A stretch of DNA of 14,495 bases, taken from assembly GCA_030654635.1 (NCBI GenBank), contig JAURXE010000671.1:1-14495 (forward strand), written 5' to 3'. Positions 1 through 6,316 of the stretch are shown here, one piece after another (the stretch's first letter is position 1; each line of letters opens with the position of its first letter). The DNA comes from Pseudomonas sp. (lineage in GTDB: Bacteria > Pseudomonadota > Gammaproteobacteria > Pseudomonadales > Pseudomonadaceae). A program made the translations under genes and the position numbers. The notes under the pieces were generated by a model, which saw only the letters and a program-made list of their open reading frames with translations, was not told where the DNA came from and made no database searches.

Positions 1-972
1 GAGGTTCGCCTGCGCGCCACCATCGGCATCACCCTGTTCCCCGAAGACGGCGACAGCACCGAGAAGCTGCTGCAAAAAGCCGAACAAACCATGACCCTGG
101 CCAAGAGCCGCTCACGCAACCGTTATCAGTTCTATATCGCCAGCCTCGACAACGAAATGCGCCGCCGCCGCGAACTGGAAAAAGACCTGCGCGACGCTTT
201 GGCCCGCAATGAACTGCACATGGTTTATCAGCCGCAAATCGATTACCGCGACAAACGCGTGGCCGGTGTAGAAGCGCTGCTGCGCTGGCAACATCCGCAA
301 CACGGCTTTGTTTCTCCCGATGTGTTCATTCCCCTGGCCGAGCAAAACGGCAGCATTATCGCCATCGGCGAATGGGTGCTGGAGCAAGCCTGCAAGCAGC
401 TGCGTGACTGGCATGACCTAGGCTTTATCGACCTGCGCATGGCCATCAACCTGTCCACCGTGCAACTGCACCACAGCGAACTGCCGCGCGTGGTGAACAA
501 TCTAATTCAGGTCTACCGCCTGCCGCCGAACAGCCTGGAGCTGGAAGTCACCGAAACCGGTCTGATGGAAGACATCAACACCGCCGCCCAACATCTGCTG
601 AGCCTGCGCCGCTGCGGTGCGTTAATTGCCATCGATGACTTCGGTACCGGCTACTCCTCCCTGAGTTATTTGAAGAGCCTGCCGCTGGACAAAATCAAGA
701 TCGACAAGAGCTTTGTTGCCGACCTGATCGACGATGCCGACGACGCCACCATCGTGCGCGCCATTATCCAGCTGGCGAAAAACCTCGGTATGCAGGTGAT
801 TGCCGAAGGCGTCGAGACCGTCGAGCAAGAGGCCTACATCATTGCCCACGGCTGCGACGAGGGCCAAGGCTACCTGTACAGCAAGCCCCTGCCGGCACGC
901 GAGATCACCCTGTTTCTTAAACAGTCACGGCAGACTGGCGACCTGACCAACGTTGCCGCCTCGGCGGGTTAA
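1..972 (+). CDS. bifA: c-di-GMP phosphodiesterase, GGDEF tail + EAL domain (BifA-like), 5' end missing
   Basis: The reading frame is open from base 1, so the gene begins before the window. The first ~45 residues are the end of a GGDEF domain (ATIGITLFPEDG, then KAEQTMTLAK). A complete EAL domain follows, starting near fragment residue 65. The signature is at bases 271-279 (EALLRW). The residues EAL enzymes use for metal and substrate binding are all visible: N in AINLS, E in EVTE, DDFGTGYSSL (bases 634-663), K in KIDKSF, E in AEGVET (from base 805) and Q in GQGYLYSKPL. The EAL domain should therefore hydrolyse c-di-GMP to pGpG. The GGDEF signature itself lies outside, so whether it is degenerate, as in BifA, cannot be seen. 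The BifA name rests on sequence resemblance recalled from memory and on position upstream of icmP. The family call is secure; the symbol is moderately so. Confidence 0.9.
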   Translation, partial: EVRLRATIGITLFPEDGDSTEKLLQKAEQTMTLAKSRSRNRYQFYIASLDNEMRRRRELEKDLRDALARNELHMVYQPQIDYRDKRVAGVEALLRWQHPQHGFVSPDVFIPLAEQNGSIIAIGEWVLEQACKQLRDWHDLGFIDLRMAINLSTVQLHHSELPRVVNNLIQVYRLPPNSLELEVTETGLMEDINTAAQHLLSLRRCGALIAIDDFGTGYSSLSYLKSLPLDKIKIDKSFVADLIDDADDATIVRAIIQLAKNLGMQVIAEGVETVEQEAYIIAHGCDEGQGYLYSKPLPAREITLFLKQSRQTGDLTNVAASAG

Positions 973-996
973 CGACGCCGAGTACAAGGCTAAAAC

Positions 997-1020
997 CGAC
1001 GCCCGCATTTGCGGGCGTCG
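997..1020 (+). terminator. Hairpin terminator after the EAL gene
   Basis: A perfect 10-bp stem (CGACGCCCGC, loop ATTT, GCGGGCGTCG) starts 24 bases after the stop at 970-972. The tract after it (TCATTT) is poor in T, so it may be a weak or protein-assisted terminator. Confidence 0.65.
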
Positions 1021-1103
1021 TCATTTGTAGGCTGCAACCGCCAAACCCCGACACTGCGCCACCAGTCACCAGTCACCCGAGCTAGCGCTTTGAACAGGAA
1101 TAT

Positions 1104-1146
1104 GTAATGCAAATCCTTCGCATTACGTTGTAGTTTCAAGTAATAT
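1104..1146 (+). promoter_or_regulatory. Candidate Fur-controlled promoter of the icmP operon
   Basis: The 19-mer AATGCAAATCCTTCGCATT at 1106-1124 has 7 of 9 symmetric pairs and extends to perfect 7-base outer arms (GTAATGC 1104-1110, GCATTAC 1120-1126). Its layout is that of a Fur box. TAATAT at 1141-1146 is a good -10. TTCGCA at 1117-1122 is a partial -35 (4 of 6) with an 18-base spacer, so the palindrome would cover the -35, which is a normal repressor position. That iron controls this operon is inference from the site and the gene content. Confidence 0.55.
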
Positions 1147-1181
1147 CTCGCCATCGTTATCTTGCCGCCAAGGACTTCGCC

Positions 1182-2495
1182 ATGTTCCGTACGCCCCTGC
1201 TCAGTGCCAGCTTGTTGACCCTCGCTATTACCCTTGCCGGTTGCGGCGAACAAACCTCAGCACCAGCGGCCAAAACCGCAGCGGTCAGCGCCACTGCCAG
1301 CCAACTTGACCAAACGGCCGGCAAAGCCGTGGTCGCTCACTATGCCGATCTCGCCCTGGCCGTATTTAGCGACGCTCTCAGCACCGGCAAATCCTTGCAG
1401 CAAGCGGTTGATGCCTTGATCGCCAAGCCTAGCGACGCGACCCTGCAAGCAGCGCGCGCGGCCTGGTTGGCGGCGCGTCCGGCTTACCTGCAAAGTGAAG
1501 TGTTTCGCTTCGGCAACTCGGTGGTCGATGACCTCGAAGGCCAACTGAACGCCTGGCCGCTGGACGAGGGCCTGATCGACTACGTCGCCAAGGACTATCA
1601 GCACGCCTTGGGCAACCCTGGCGCCAGCGCCAATATCATCGCCAATACCCAGGTGCAGCTCGGCGAAGACAAACTCGACGCCGCCACCATCAACCCCGAA
1701 CTGCTGGCCAGTCTCAATGAGCTGGGCGGCTCCGAGGCCAATGTCGCCACCGGTTACCACGCCATTGAGTTTCTACTCTGGGGTCAAGACCTCAACGGCA
1801 CCAACGCCGGTGCCGGCAATCGCCCAGCCAGCGACTACGCGCTGGATGCCAGCTGCACCAATGGCAACTGCGAGCGCCGCGCCGCCTACCTGAAAGCCGC
1901 CACCGCCCTGCTGGTCAGCGACCTCGAAACCATGGCCAGCCATTGGCAGCCTAACGTCGCCAGCAACTACCGCACCAGCTTGCTGGCCGAGCCGGTGGAA
2001 AACGGCCTGCGCAAAATGTTCTTCGGCATGGGCAGCCTGTCCCTGGGCGAACTCGCCGGCGAGCGCATGAAGGTGGCACTGGAAGCCAACTCCAGCGAAG
2101 ACGAGCAGGATTGCTTCAGCGACAACACCCACAACTCGCATTTCTACGACGGTAAAGGCATTCGCAATGTCTACCTGGGCGAGTACAAAAAAGTCGACGG
2201 CAGCACCTTGAGCGGCCCGAGCCTGTCATCCCTGGTGGCTAAAGCCGACCCGCAAGCCGATCGCAAACTGCAGGACGACCTGAGCAACACCGAAGCCAAG
2301 TTGCAAGTTCTGGTCGACAGCGCCAAGCAAGGTCAGCATTTTGACCAACTGATTGGTACCGACAACCAAGCCGGCCAACAAATCGTCCGCGACGCGATCG
2401 CCGCATTGGTCACCCAAACCGCCGCCATCGAGCAAGCCGCCGGCAAACTAGGCATCAGCGAGTTGAACCCAGAAACCGCCGACCACCAGTTTTAA
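1182..2495 (+). CDS. icmP: Imelysin-family (M75) outer-membrane lipoprotein, IcmP-like
   Basis: A 437-residue lipoprotein. The signal peptide ends in lipobox L-A-G-C (C21), and G at +2 favours sorting to the outer membrane. The imelysin/M75 motif GxHxxE is present as GYHAIEF at residues 191-197, followed by LLWGQDLNG, the usual family context. Imelysins are two-bundle helical proteins. Some were described as metalloproteases (IcmP: insulin-cleaving membrane protease), but the fold is shared with the iron-uptake protein EfeO, and family members are commonly iron-regulated. The ATG at 1182 is preceded by AAGGA at 1170-1174 with a 7-base gap. The gene leads a four-gene operon behind a Fur-box-like site, so a role in envelope iron handling is more likely than general proteolysis. 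The family assignment is firm. The symbol follows recalled resemblance and synteny with PA4370. Confidence 0.88.
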   Translation: MFRTPLLSASLLTLAITLAGCGEQTSAPAAKTAAVSATASQLDQTAGKAVVAHYADLALAVFSDALSTGKSLQQAVDALIAKPSDATLQAARAAWLAARPAYLQSEVFRFGNSVVDDLEGQLNAWPLDEGLIDYVAKDYQHALGNPGASANIIANTQVQLGEDKLDAATINPELLASLNELGGSEANVATGYHAIEFLLWGQDLNGTNAGAGNRPASDYALDASCTNGNCERRAAYLKAATALLVSDLETMASHWQPNVASNYRTSLLAEPVENGLRKMFFGMGSLSLGELAGERMKVALEANSSEDEQDCFSDNTHNSHFYDGKGIRNVYLGEYKKVDGSTLSGPSLSSLVAKADPQADRKLQDDLSNTEAKLQVLVDSAKQGQHFDQLIGTDNQAGQQIVRDAIAALVTQTAAIEQAAGKLGISELNPETADHQF

Positions 2496-2508
2496 CTGCA
2501 ACGGTCGG

Positions 2509-2546
2509 CCAACGGGCGCCCATCCTGTGCGGATGGCGCCCGTTGG
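2509..2546 (+). other. Strong intercistronic hairpin between icmP and the di-haem gene
   Basis: Arms 2509-2525 and 2531-2546 pair over 16 bp with one bulged C around the loop TGTGC. The sequence after it (CATTGTTGG) has no T run, so it does not look like a factor-independent terminator. It starts 13 bases after the icmP stop and ends 19 bases before the next ATG. A role in protecting the 3' end of icmP mRNA, or in reducing read-through into the downstream genes, is inference. Confidence 0.7.
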
Positions 2547-2565
2547 CATTGTTGGATAAGCCCCC

Positions 2566-3981
2566 ATGCATCACCCAGCAATTTCCCAACTCAGCTGCGG
2601 CCTTGCACTGCTGCTGAGTCTTGGTGCCTGCGACCAGCCAGCACCACAGGCCGAACCAGGCGAAGCCCTGTCGGCCGGCAGCGCCACCGTTGTAGCCAGT
2701 AATCGCAACGCCTTCTCACTGCCCTCGGCCAATTTGTCAGCATTGCGCCGCCTGGATTTCAGCGTCGGCAACAGTTTCTTTCGCAATCCTTGGGTCGTGG
2801 CGCCGTCCACCACTACCGCCCGCGATGGCCTCGGCCCGCTGTTTAACACCAACGGCTGCCAGAACTGCCACATCAAAGACGGCCGCGGCCACCCACCGGC
2901 AATCAACGCAGTGAGCGCCACCTCAATGCTGGTGCGCTTGTCGATCCCGGCCGGCCCTGCAGATGCCAGCGCTCTTGAGCGTCAGGGTTCGGTGCCAGAA
3001 CCTGTATATGGCGGCCAGCTGCAAGACATGGCGATTCCCGGCACCGCCCCAGAGGGCAAACTGCGTCTCGACTACGAGTATCAGCAACTGCAGTTTGCCG
3101 ATGGCAGCGCGATTGAGTTACGCCAGCCGCGTCTGCAAATCAGCCAACTGGGCTACGGCCCGCTGCACCCGGCCACGCAATTTTCCGCCCGGGTGGCCCC
3201 GCCGATGATTGGCCTTGGGCTGCTTGAGGCCATCAGCGAAGCCAGCGTGCTGGCCAATGCCGATCCCGACGATAGCAACGCCGACGGTATTTCCGGCCGG
3301 GCCAATCGAGTCTGGGACGATCAACAGGGGAAAACCGTGCTGGGCCGCTTCGGCTGGAAAGCCGGGCAACCGAACCTCAATCAGCAAAACTCCCACGCCT
3401 TTGCCGGCGACATGGGCTTGACCACAACCTTGCTGCCCAGCGATGACTGCAGCCCCAGCCAAACCGACTGCCGGGCGGCGATCAATGGCGGCACACCTGA
3501 AGTCAGCGAACATATCCTCGCCCAGGTGTTGTTTTACAGCCGTAACCTCGGCGTGCCCGCCCGGCGCAAAGTGGATGACCCGCAGGTGCTGGCCGGCAAA
3601 GCCTTGTTCCAGCAAGCCGGCTGCACCAGTTGTCATACGCCACGCTTTACCACCGCTGCCAATGCCGCCGAACCAGAGCTGGCCAACCAGCTGATTCGCC
3701 CCTACAGCGACCTGTTACTGCATGACATGGGCGAGGGTTTGGCTGACAATCGCCCCGAGTTCCTGGCCAACGGTCGCGAATGGCGCACCCCGCCGCTATG
3801 GGGCATCGGCCTGACTGAAACCGTCAGCGGCCACAGTCAGTTCTTGCATGACGGCCGCGCCCGCAACCTGCTCGAGGCCATTGTCTGGCATGCCGGCGAA
3901 GCCGAGGCGGCCAAACAGCAGGTTCTACACTTTGACAGTCAACAACGCGCGGCCTTGCTGGCCTTTTTACAGTCGCTTTAA
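2566..3981 (+). CDS. Di-haem cytochrome c-type lipoprotein, DUF1111 (putative thiol oxidoreductase/peroxidase)
   Basis: A 471-residue exported protein with two haem c motifs: CQNCH at residues 98-102 and CTSCH at 353-357. Around and after the second haem, LLHDMGEGLAD, WRTPPLWGIG and FLHDGRARNLLEAI are typical of the DUF1111 family, which is related to the MauG/cytochrome c peroxidase superfamily. The signal peptide ends in L-G-A-C (C22), so it is a lipoprotein matured by Sec and signal peptidase II. D23 at +2 is the classical inner-membrane retention residue in E. coli, unlike its two imelysin neighbours. The ATG at 2566 has a modest GGA-containing Shine-Dalgarno sequence (2554-2556). Likely role: periplasmic redox chemistry, perhaps iron oxidation or reduction, inferred from partners only. 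It corresponds to PA4371 by recalled synteny. Confidence 0.88.
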   Translation: MHHPAISQLSCGLALLLSLGACDQPAPQAEPGEALSAGSATVVASNRNAFSLPSANLSALRRLDFSVGNSFFRNPWVVAPSTTTARDGLGPLFNTNGCQNCHIKDGRGHPPAINAVSATSMLVRLSIPAGPADASALERQGSVPEPVYGGQLQDMAIPGTAPEGKLRLDYEYQQLQFADGSAIELRQPRLQISQLGYGPLHPATQFSARVAPPMIGLGLLEAISEASVLANADPDDSNADGISGRANRVWDDQQGKTVLGRFGWKAGQPNLNQQNSHAFAGDMGLTTTLLPSDDCSPSQTDCRAAINGGTPEVSEHILAQVLFYSRNLGVPARRKVDDPQVLAGKALFQQAGCTSCHTPRFTTAANAAEPELANQLIRPYSDLLLHDMGEGLADNRPEFLANGREWRTPPLWGIGLTETVSGHSQFLHDGRARNLLEAIVWHAGEAEAAKQQVLHFDSQQRAALLAFLQSL

Positions 3982-3999
3982 TTTATTTAAATTTGCCCC

Positions 4000-4015
4000 G
4001 GAGCCCGCCACCTTG
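4000..4015 (+). promoter_or_regulatory. Ribosome binding site and TTG start of the second imelysin gene
   Basis: GGAG at 4000-4003, 9 bases before TTG at 4013, fixes the start. Translating from this TTG gives an immediate lipoprotein signal peptide (MRTPLTAALLALTLSAC). Any start before 3981 would lie inside the upstream gene and put a non-signal extension in front. Confidence 0.75.
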
Positions 4016-5071
4016 CGCACGCCCCTTACTGCCGCACTCTTAGCCCTGACGCTCAGCGCCTGCAGCCCCAGCGATCCACTGCAAAAAACCAGCAGCGCGC
4101 TGGCCAGCGGCGTGTTGTTGCCGGCCTACAACCATTGGCAGAGCGCCGACCAGCAACTGACCAGCAGCAGCCAAGCGCTCTGCAACGCCAACGCCGATCT
4201 AGCCGCCACACGCTTGGCTTGGCTGAATGCGCAAAGCGCCTGGAGCGCCCTGCAACCCCTGCTCGTCGGTCCCCTGAGCGAAGGCAATCGGGCCTGGCAG
4301 GTGCAGTTCTGGCCGGACAAAAAGAACTTGGTGGCCCGCCAGGTCGAAGCCTTGCTGCAAAACAACGCCAACCTCAGCCTGGCCGACCTGGATAAAGCCA
4401 GTGTGGTGGTGCAAGGCCTGAGCGCCAGTGAGTATGTGCTGTTCGACGCGGCCATCGACCTAACCCAGGCGACGCAAAAAACCCGTTATTGCCCACTACT
4501 GATCGCCATAGGTGCGCACCAGCAAGCGCTGGCCAGCGACATCCTCAGTCAATGGCAAAGCGCCGACGGCATGCTCGCGCAACTGCAGAGCTTTCCCAAC
4601 ACCCGCTATGCCGACAGCAAAGAAGCCATCACCGACTTACTGCGCACCCAAGTCACCGGCCTTGAAGGCATGAAGAAAAAACTCGGCACCCCGCTGGGCC
4701 GCCAGAGCAAAGGCCAGCCCCAGCCATTCCAGGCCGAGGCCTGGCGCAGCAATGCCAGCCTCAGCAACCTCAGCGCCAGCCTGAATGCCGCCGAGCAACT
4801 CTGGCTGGGCAGCCAGGCCGATGGCTTGCGCAGCCTGTTGAGCAGCGAGCAAAGTGAACTGGCCAGCCGCATCGACAACGCCTACCAAGACAGCCGCATG
4901 CAGCTGGCCGCCCAGCAGAAACCGCTCAGCCAACTGCTGGCCGATGACGCTGGCCGGCAACAACTAAACGCACTCTATGACAGCCTGAACACCCTGCACC
5001 GCCTGCACGAAAGCGAGCTGGCCAAGGCCTTAGGGATTCAACTGGGCTTTAATGCCAACGATGGCGACTGA
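4013..5071 (+). CDS. Second imelysin-like lipoprotein with altered GxHxxE motif
   Basis: A 352-residue protein from a TTG start. The lipobox is L-S-A-C (C17), with S at +2 favouring the outer membrane. The body is alanine- and glutamine-rich alpha-helix of imelysin type. Where the first imelysin has GYHAIEF, this one reads GLSASEY at residues 135-141: the glycine and glutamate (E140) remain, but the histidine is replaced by S137. If the histidine binds metal, this paralogue has lost or changed that function. It lies 31 bases after the di-haem gene and ends 13 bases before the start of the DUF1513 gene, so the set is very likely co-transcribed. It corresponds to PA4372 by recalled synteny. The family call is good, since the operon context and helical pattern support it; its function is unknown. 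Confidence 0.82.
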   Translation: MRTPLTAALLALTLSACSPSDPLQKTSSALASGVLLPAYNHWQSADQQLTSSSQALCNANADLAATRLAWLNAQSAWSALQPLLVGPLSEGNRAWQVQFWPDKKNLVARQVEALLQNNANLSLADLDKASVVVQGLSASEYVLFDAAIDLTQATQKTRYCPLLIAIGAHQQALASDILSQWQSADGMLAQLQSFPNTRYADSKEAITDLLRTQVTGLEGMKKKLGTPLGRQSKGQPQPFQAEAWRSNASLSNLSASLNAAEQLWLGSQADGLRSLLSSEQSELASRIDNAYQDSRMQLAAQQKPLSQLLADDAGRQQLNALYDSLNTLHRLHESELAKALGIQLGFNANDGD

Positions 5072-5084
5072 GGCGCAGCTAAGC

Positions 5085-6194
5085 ATGAACCGGCGCAACT
5101 TTCTCGGTCTGGCCGGGCTGAGTCTCGGCACACTGGCGGCAGCAGCCGCCTTCAGTGGCTGGACCCTCAGCCGGCAAGGTCCGCAAGCCTTGCTGTTGTC
5201 GGCCCGTAACGATGCCGATGGCCGGCACTTGGCGGTTGGCTATCGGCTCGATGGCACTCAGGTGTTCAGCACCCAGGTCAGCGAGCGCTGTCACGACGTG
5301 GTGGCCCATCCAAGCCTGCCGCTGGCCTTGTTTGTCGGGCGCAGGCCGAGCACCCAGAGTTATTTAATCGACTGCCGCGACGGACGCCTGGTGCAAACCC
5401 TGCACTCGCCTATTGACCGGCATTTCTATGGCCACGCGGTGTTTCACCGCAGCGGCGACTGGCTTTACAGCACCGAGAACGACACCCGCGACCCTGGCCG
5501 TGGCGTGCTCGGCGTTTATCGCCTGCAAGACGGCCAGTTGCAGCGCCACAGCGAGCTTTCCACCCACGGCGTCGGCCCCCATCAACTGCTCTGGCTACCG
5601 GATGGTGAAACCTTGGTGGTAGCCAACGGTGGCATTCGTACCGAAGCCGACAGCCGCGAGGAACTCAATCTCGATGCCATGGACTCCAGCCTGGTGCTGA
5701 TGCGCCGTGACGGCAGCCTGCTGAGCAAAGAGCAATTAGCCGCCCAGCAGATGAACAGCATCCGCCATCTCGCCGTGGCTGCCGACGGTACAGTGGTCAG
5801 CGGCCAGCAATACCAGGGCGATCCAACCGCCAGTGCGGCCCTGCTCGCCATCAAGCGCCCAGGCCAACCCTTGCAAGCCTTCCCGCTGGCCGAGGGGCAA
5901 CGCCAAGCCATGCAGCAATACTGCGCGAGCCTCTCGATTCACGATGAGTTACGGCTACTGGCACTCACCGCGCCACGGGGTAACCGACTATTTATCTGGG
6001 ACCTGGACAGCGCCGCGGTACGCCTCGATGTGCCCTTGGCCGATTGCGCTGGCATCGGCGCGGTGCCCGAGGGTTTTGTGGTCAGCTCTGGCACCGGTCG
6101 CTGCCGCTTGTATGACTGCCGCAGTCCACAGATTGTCGCCACAGCGCTGCAATTGCCCGCCGGGCTTTGGGACAATCATCTGCGTCTGAGTTAA
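5085..6194 (+). CDS. Tat-exported DUF1513 beta-propeller protein
   Basis: A 369-residue protein starting at MNRRNFLGLAGLSLG, a twin-arginine signal peptide (RR at 3-4, then NFLGL and a hydrophobic stretch). This motif decides for ATG 5085 over the in-frame ATGs at 5052 and 5061, which would bury it. GAGG at 5070-5073 may serve as a distant ribosome site (11 bases). The mature part shows WD-like repeated blades. An inner-strand histidine recurs near the start of successive blades: H70 (CHDVVAHP), H117 (GHAVFH), H166 (PHQLLW), H228 (RHLAVA) and H286 (IHDELR). The family is DUF1513, of unknown biochemical role. Tat export implies folding, possibly with a cofactor, before export. It is the last gene of the operon, and no terminator is visible after it. 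Corresponds to PA4373 by recalled synteny. Confidence 0.85.
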   Translation: MNRRNFLGLAGLSLGTLAAAAAFSGWTLSRQGPQALLLSARNDADGRHLAVGYRLDGTQVFSTQVSERCHDVVAHPSLPLALFVGRRPSTQSYLIDCRDGRLVQTLHSPIDRHFYGHAVFHRSGDWLYSTENDTRDPGRGVLGVYRLQDGQLQRHSELSTHGVGPHQLLWLPDGETLVVANGGIRTEADSREELNLDAMDSSLVLMRRDGSLLSKEQLAAQQMNSIRHLAVAADGTVVSGQQYQGDPTASAALLAIKRPGQPLQAFPLAEGQRQAMQQYCASLSIHDELRLLALTAPRGNRLFIWDLDSAAVRLDVPLADCAGIGAVPEGFVVSSGTGRCRLYDCRSPQIVATALQLPAGLWDNHLRLS

Positions 6195-6209
6195 AAAACC
6201 TTTGCCGAC

Positions 6210-6236
6210 TCAAGTTAGCTTTTCTCAAGCCGACCT
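6210..6236 (+). promoter_or_regulatory. FliA (sigma-28) type promoter of the chemoreceptor gene
   Basis: TCAAGTTA (6210-6217), an 11-base spacer, then GCCGACCT (6229-6236) matches the flagellar sigma factor pattern (TCAAG/TAAAG type -35, GCCGATAA -10). It lies about 80 bases before the ATG of a chemotaxis gene, where such promoters are expected. TATACT at 6236-6241 could alternatively act as a sigma-70 -10, but it lacks a convincing -35. Confidence 0.65.
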
Positions 6237-6316
6237 ATACTCTCACCAGCCCCAGGTTCGACGCCGTAACGCGCTTGGCAGCTGACTGCATTAGTATCTA
6301 TTGAGAGGCTGCGACC

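Noticed and set aside
1061-1074. Tandem copy of ACCAGTC as a possible regulator repeat
   Set aside because: Only two 7-base copies, no symmetry and no link to promoter elements; likely chance.
2509-2546. Hairpin as operon-ending terminator after icmP
   Set aside because: No T run follows, and the next gene starts 19 bases later in the same direction.
3848-4012. An upstream ATG (3848) as start of the second imelysin gene
   Set aside because: It lies well inside the di-haem gene and would place over 50 unrelated residues before a clear lipoprotein signal peptide.
5052-5084. ATGs at 5052 and 5061 as start of the DUF1513 gene
   Set aside because: They overlap the preceding gene, lack a ribosome site and would displace the twin-arginine signal from the N-terminus.
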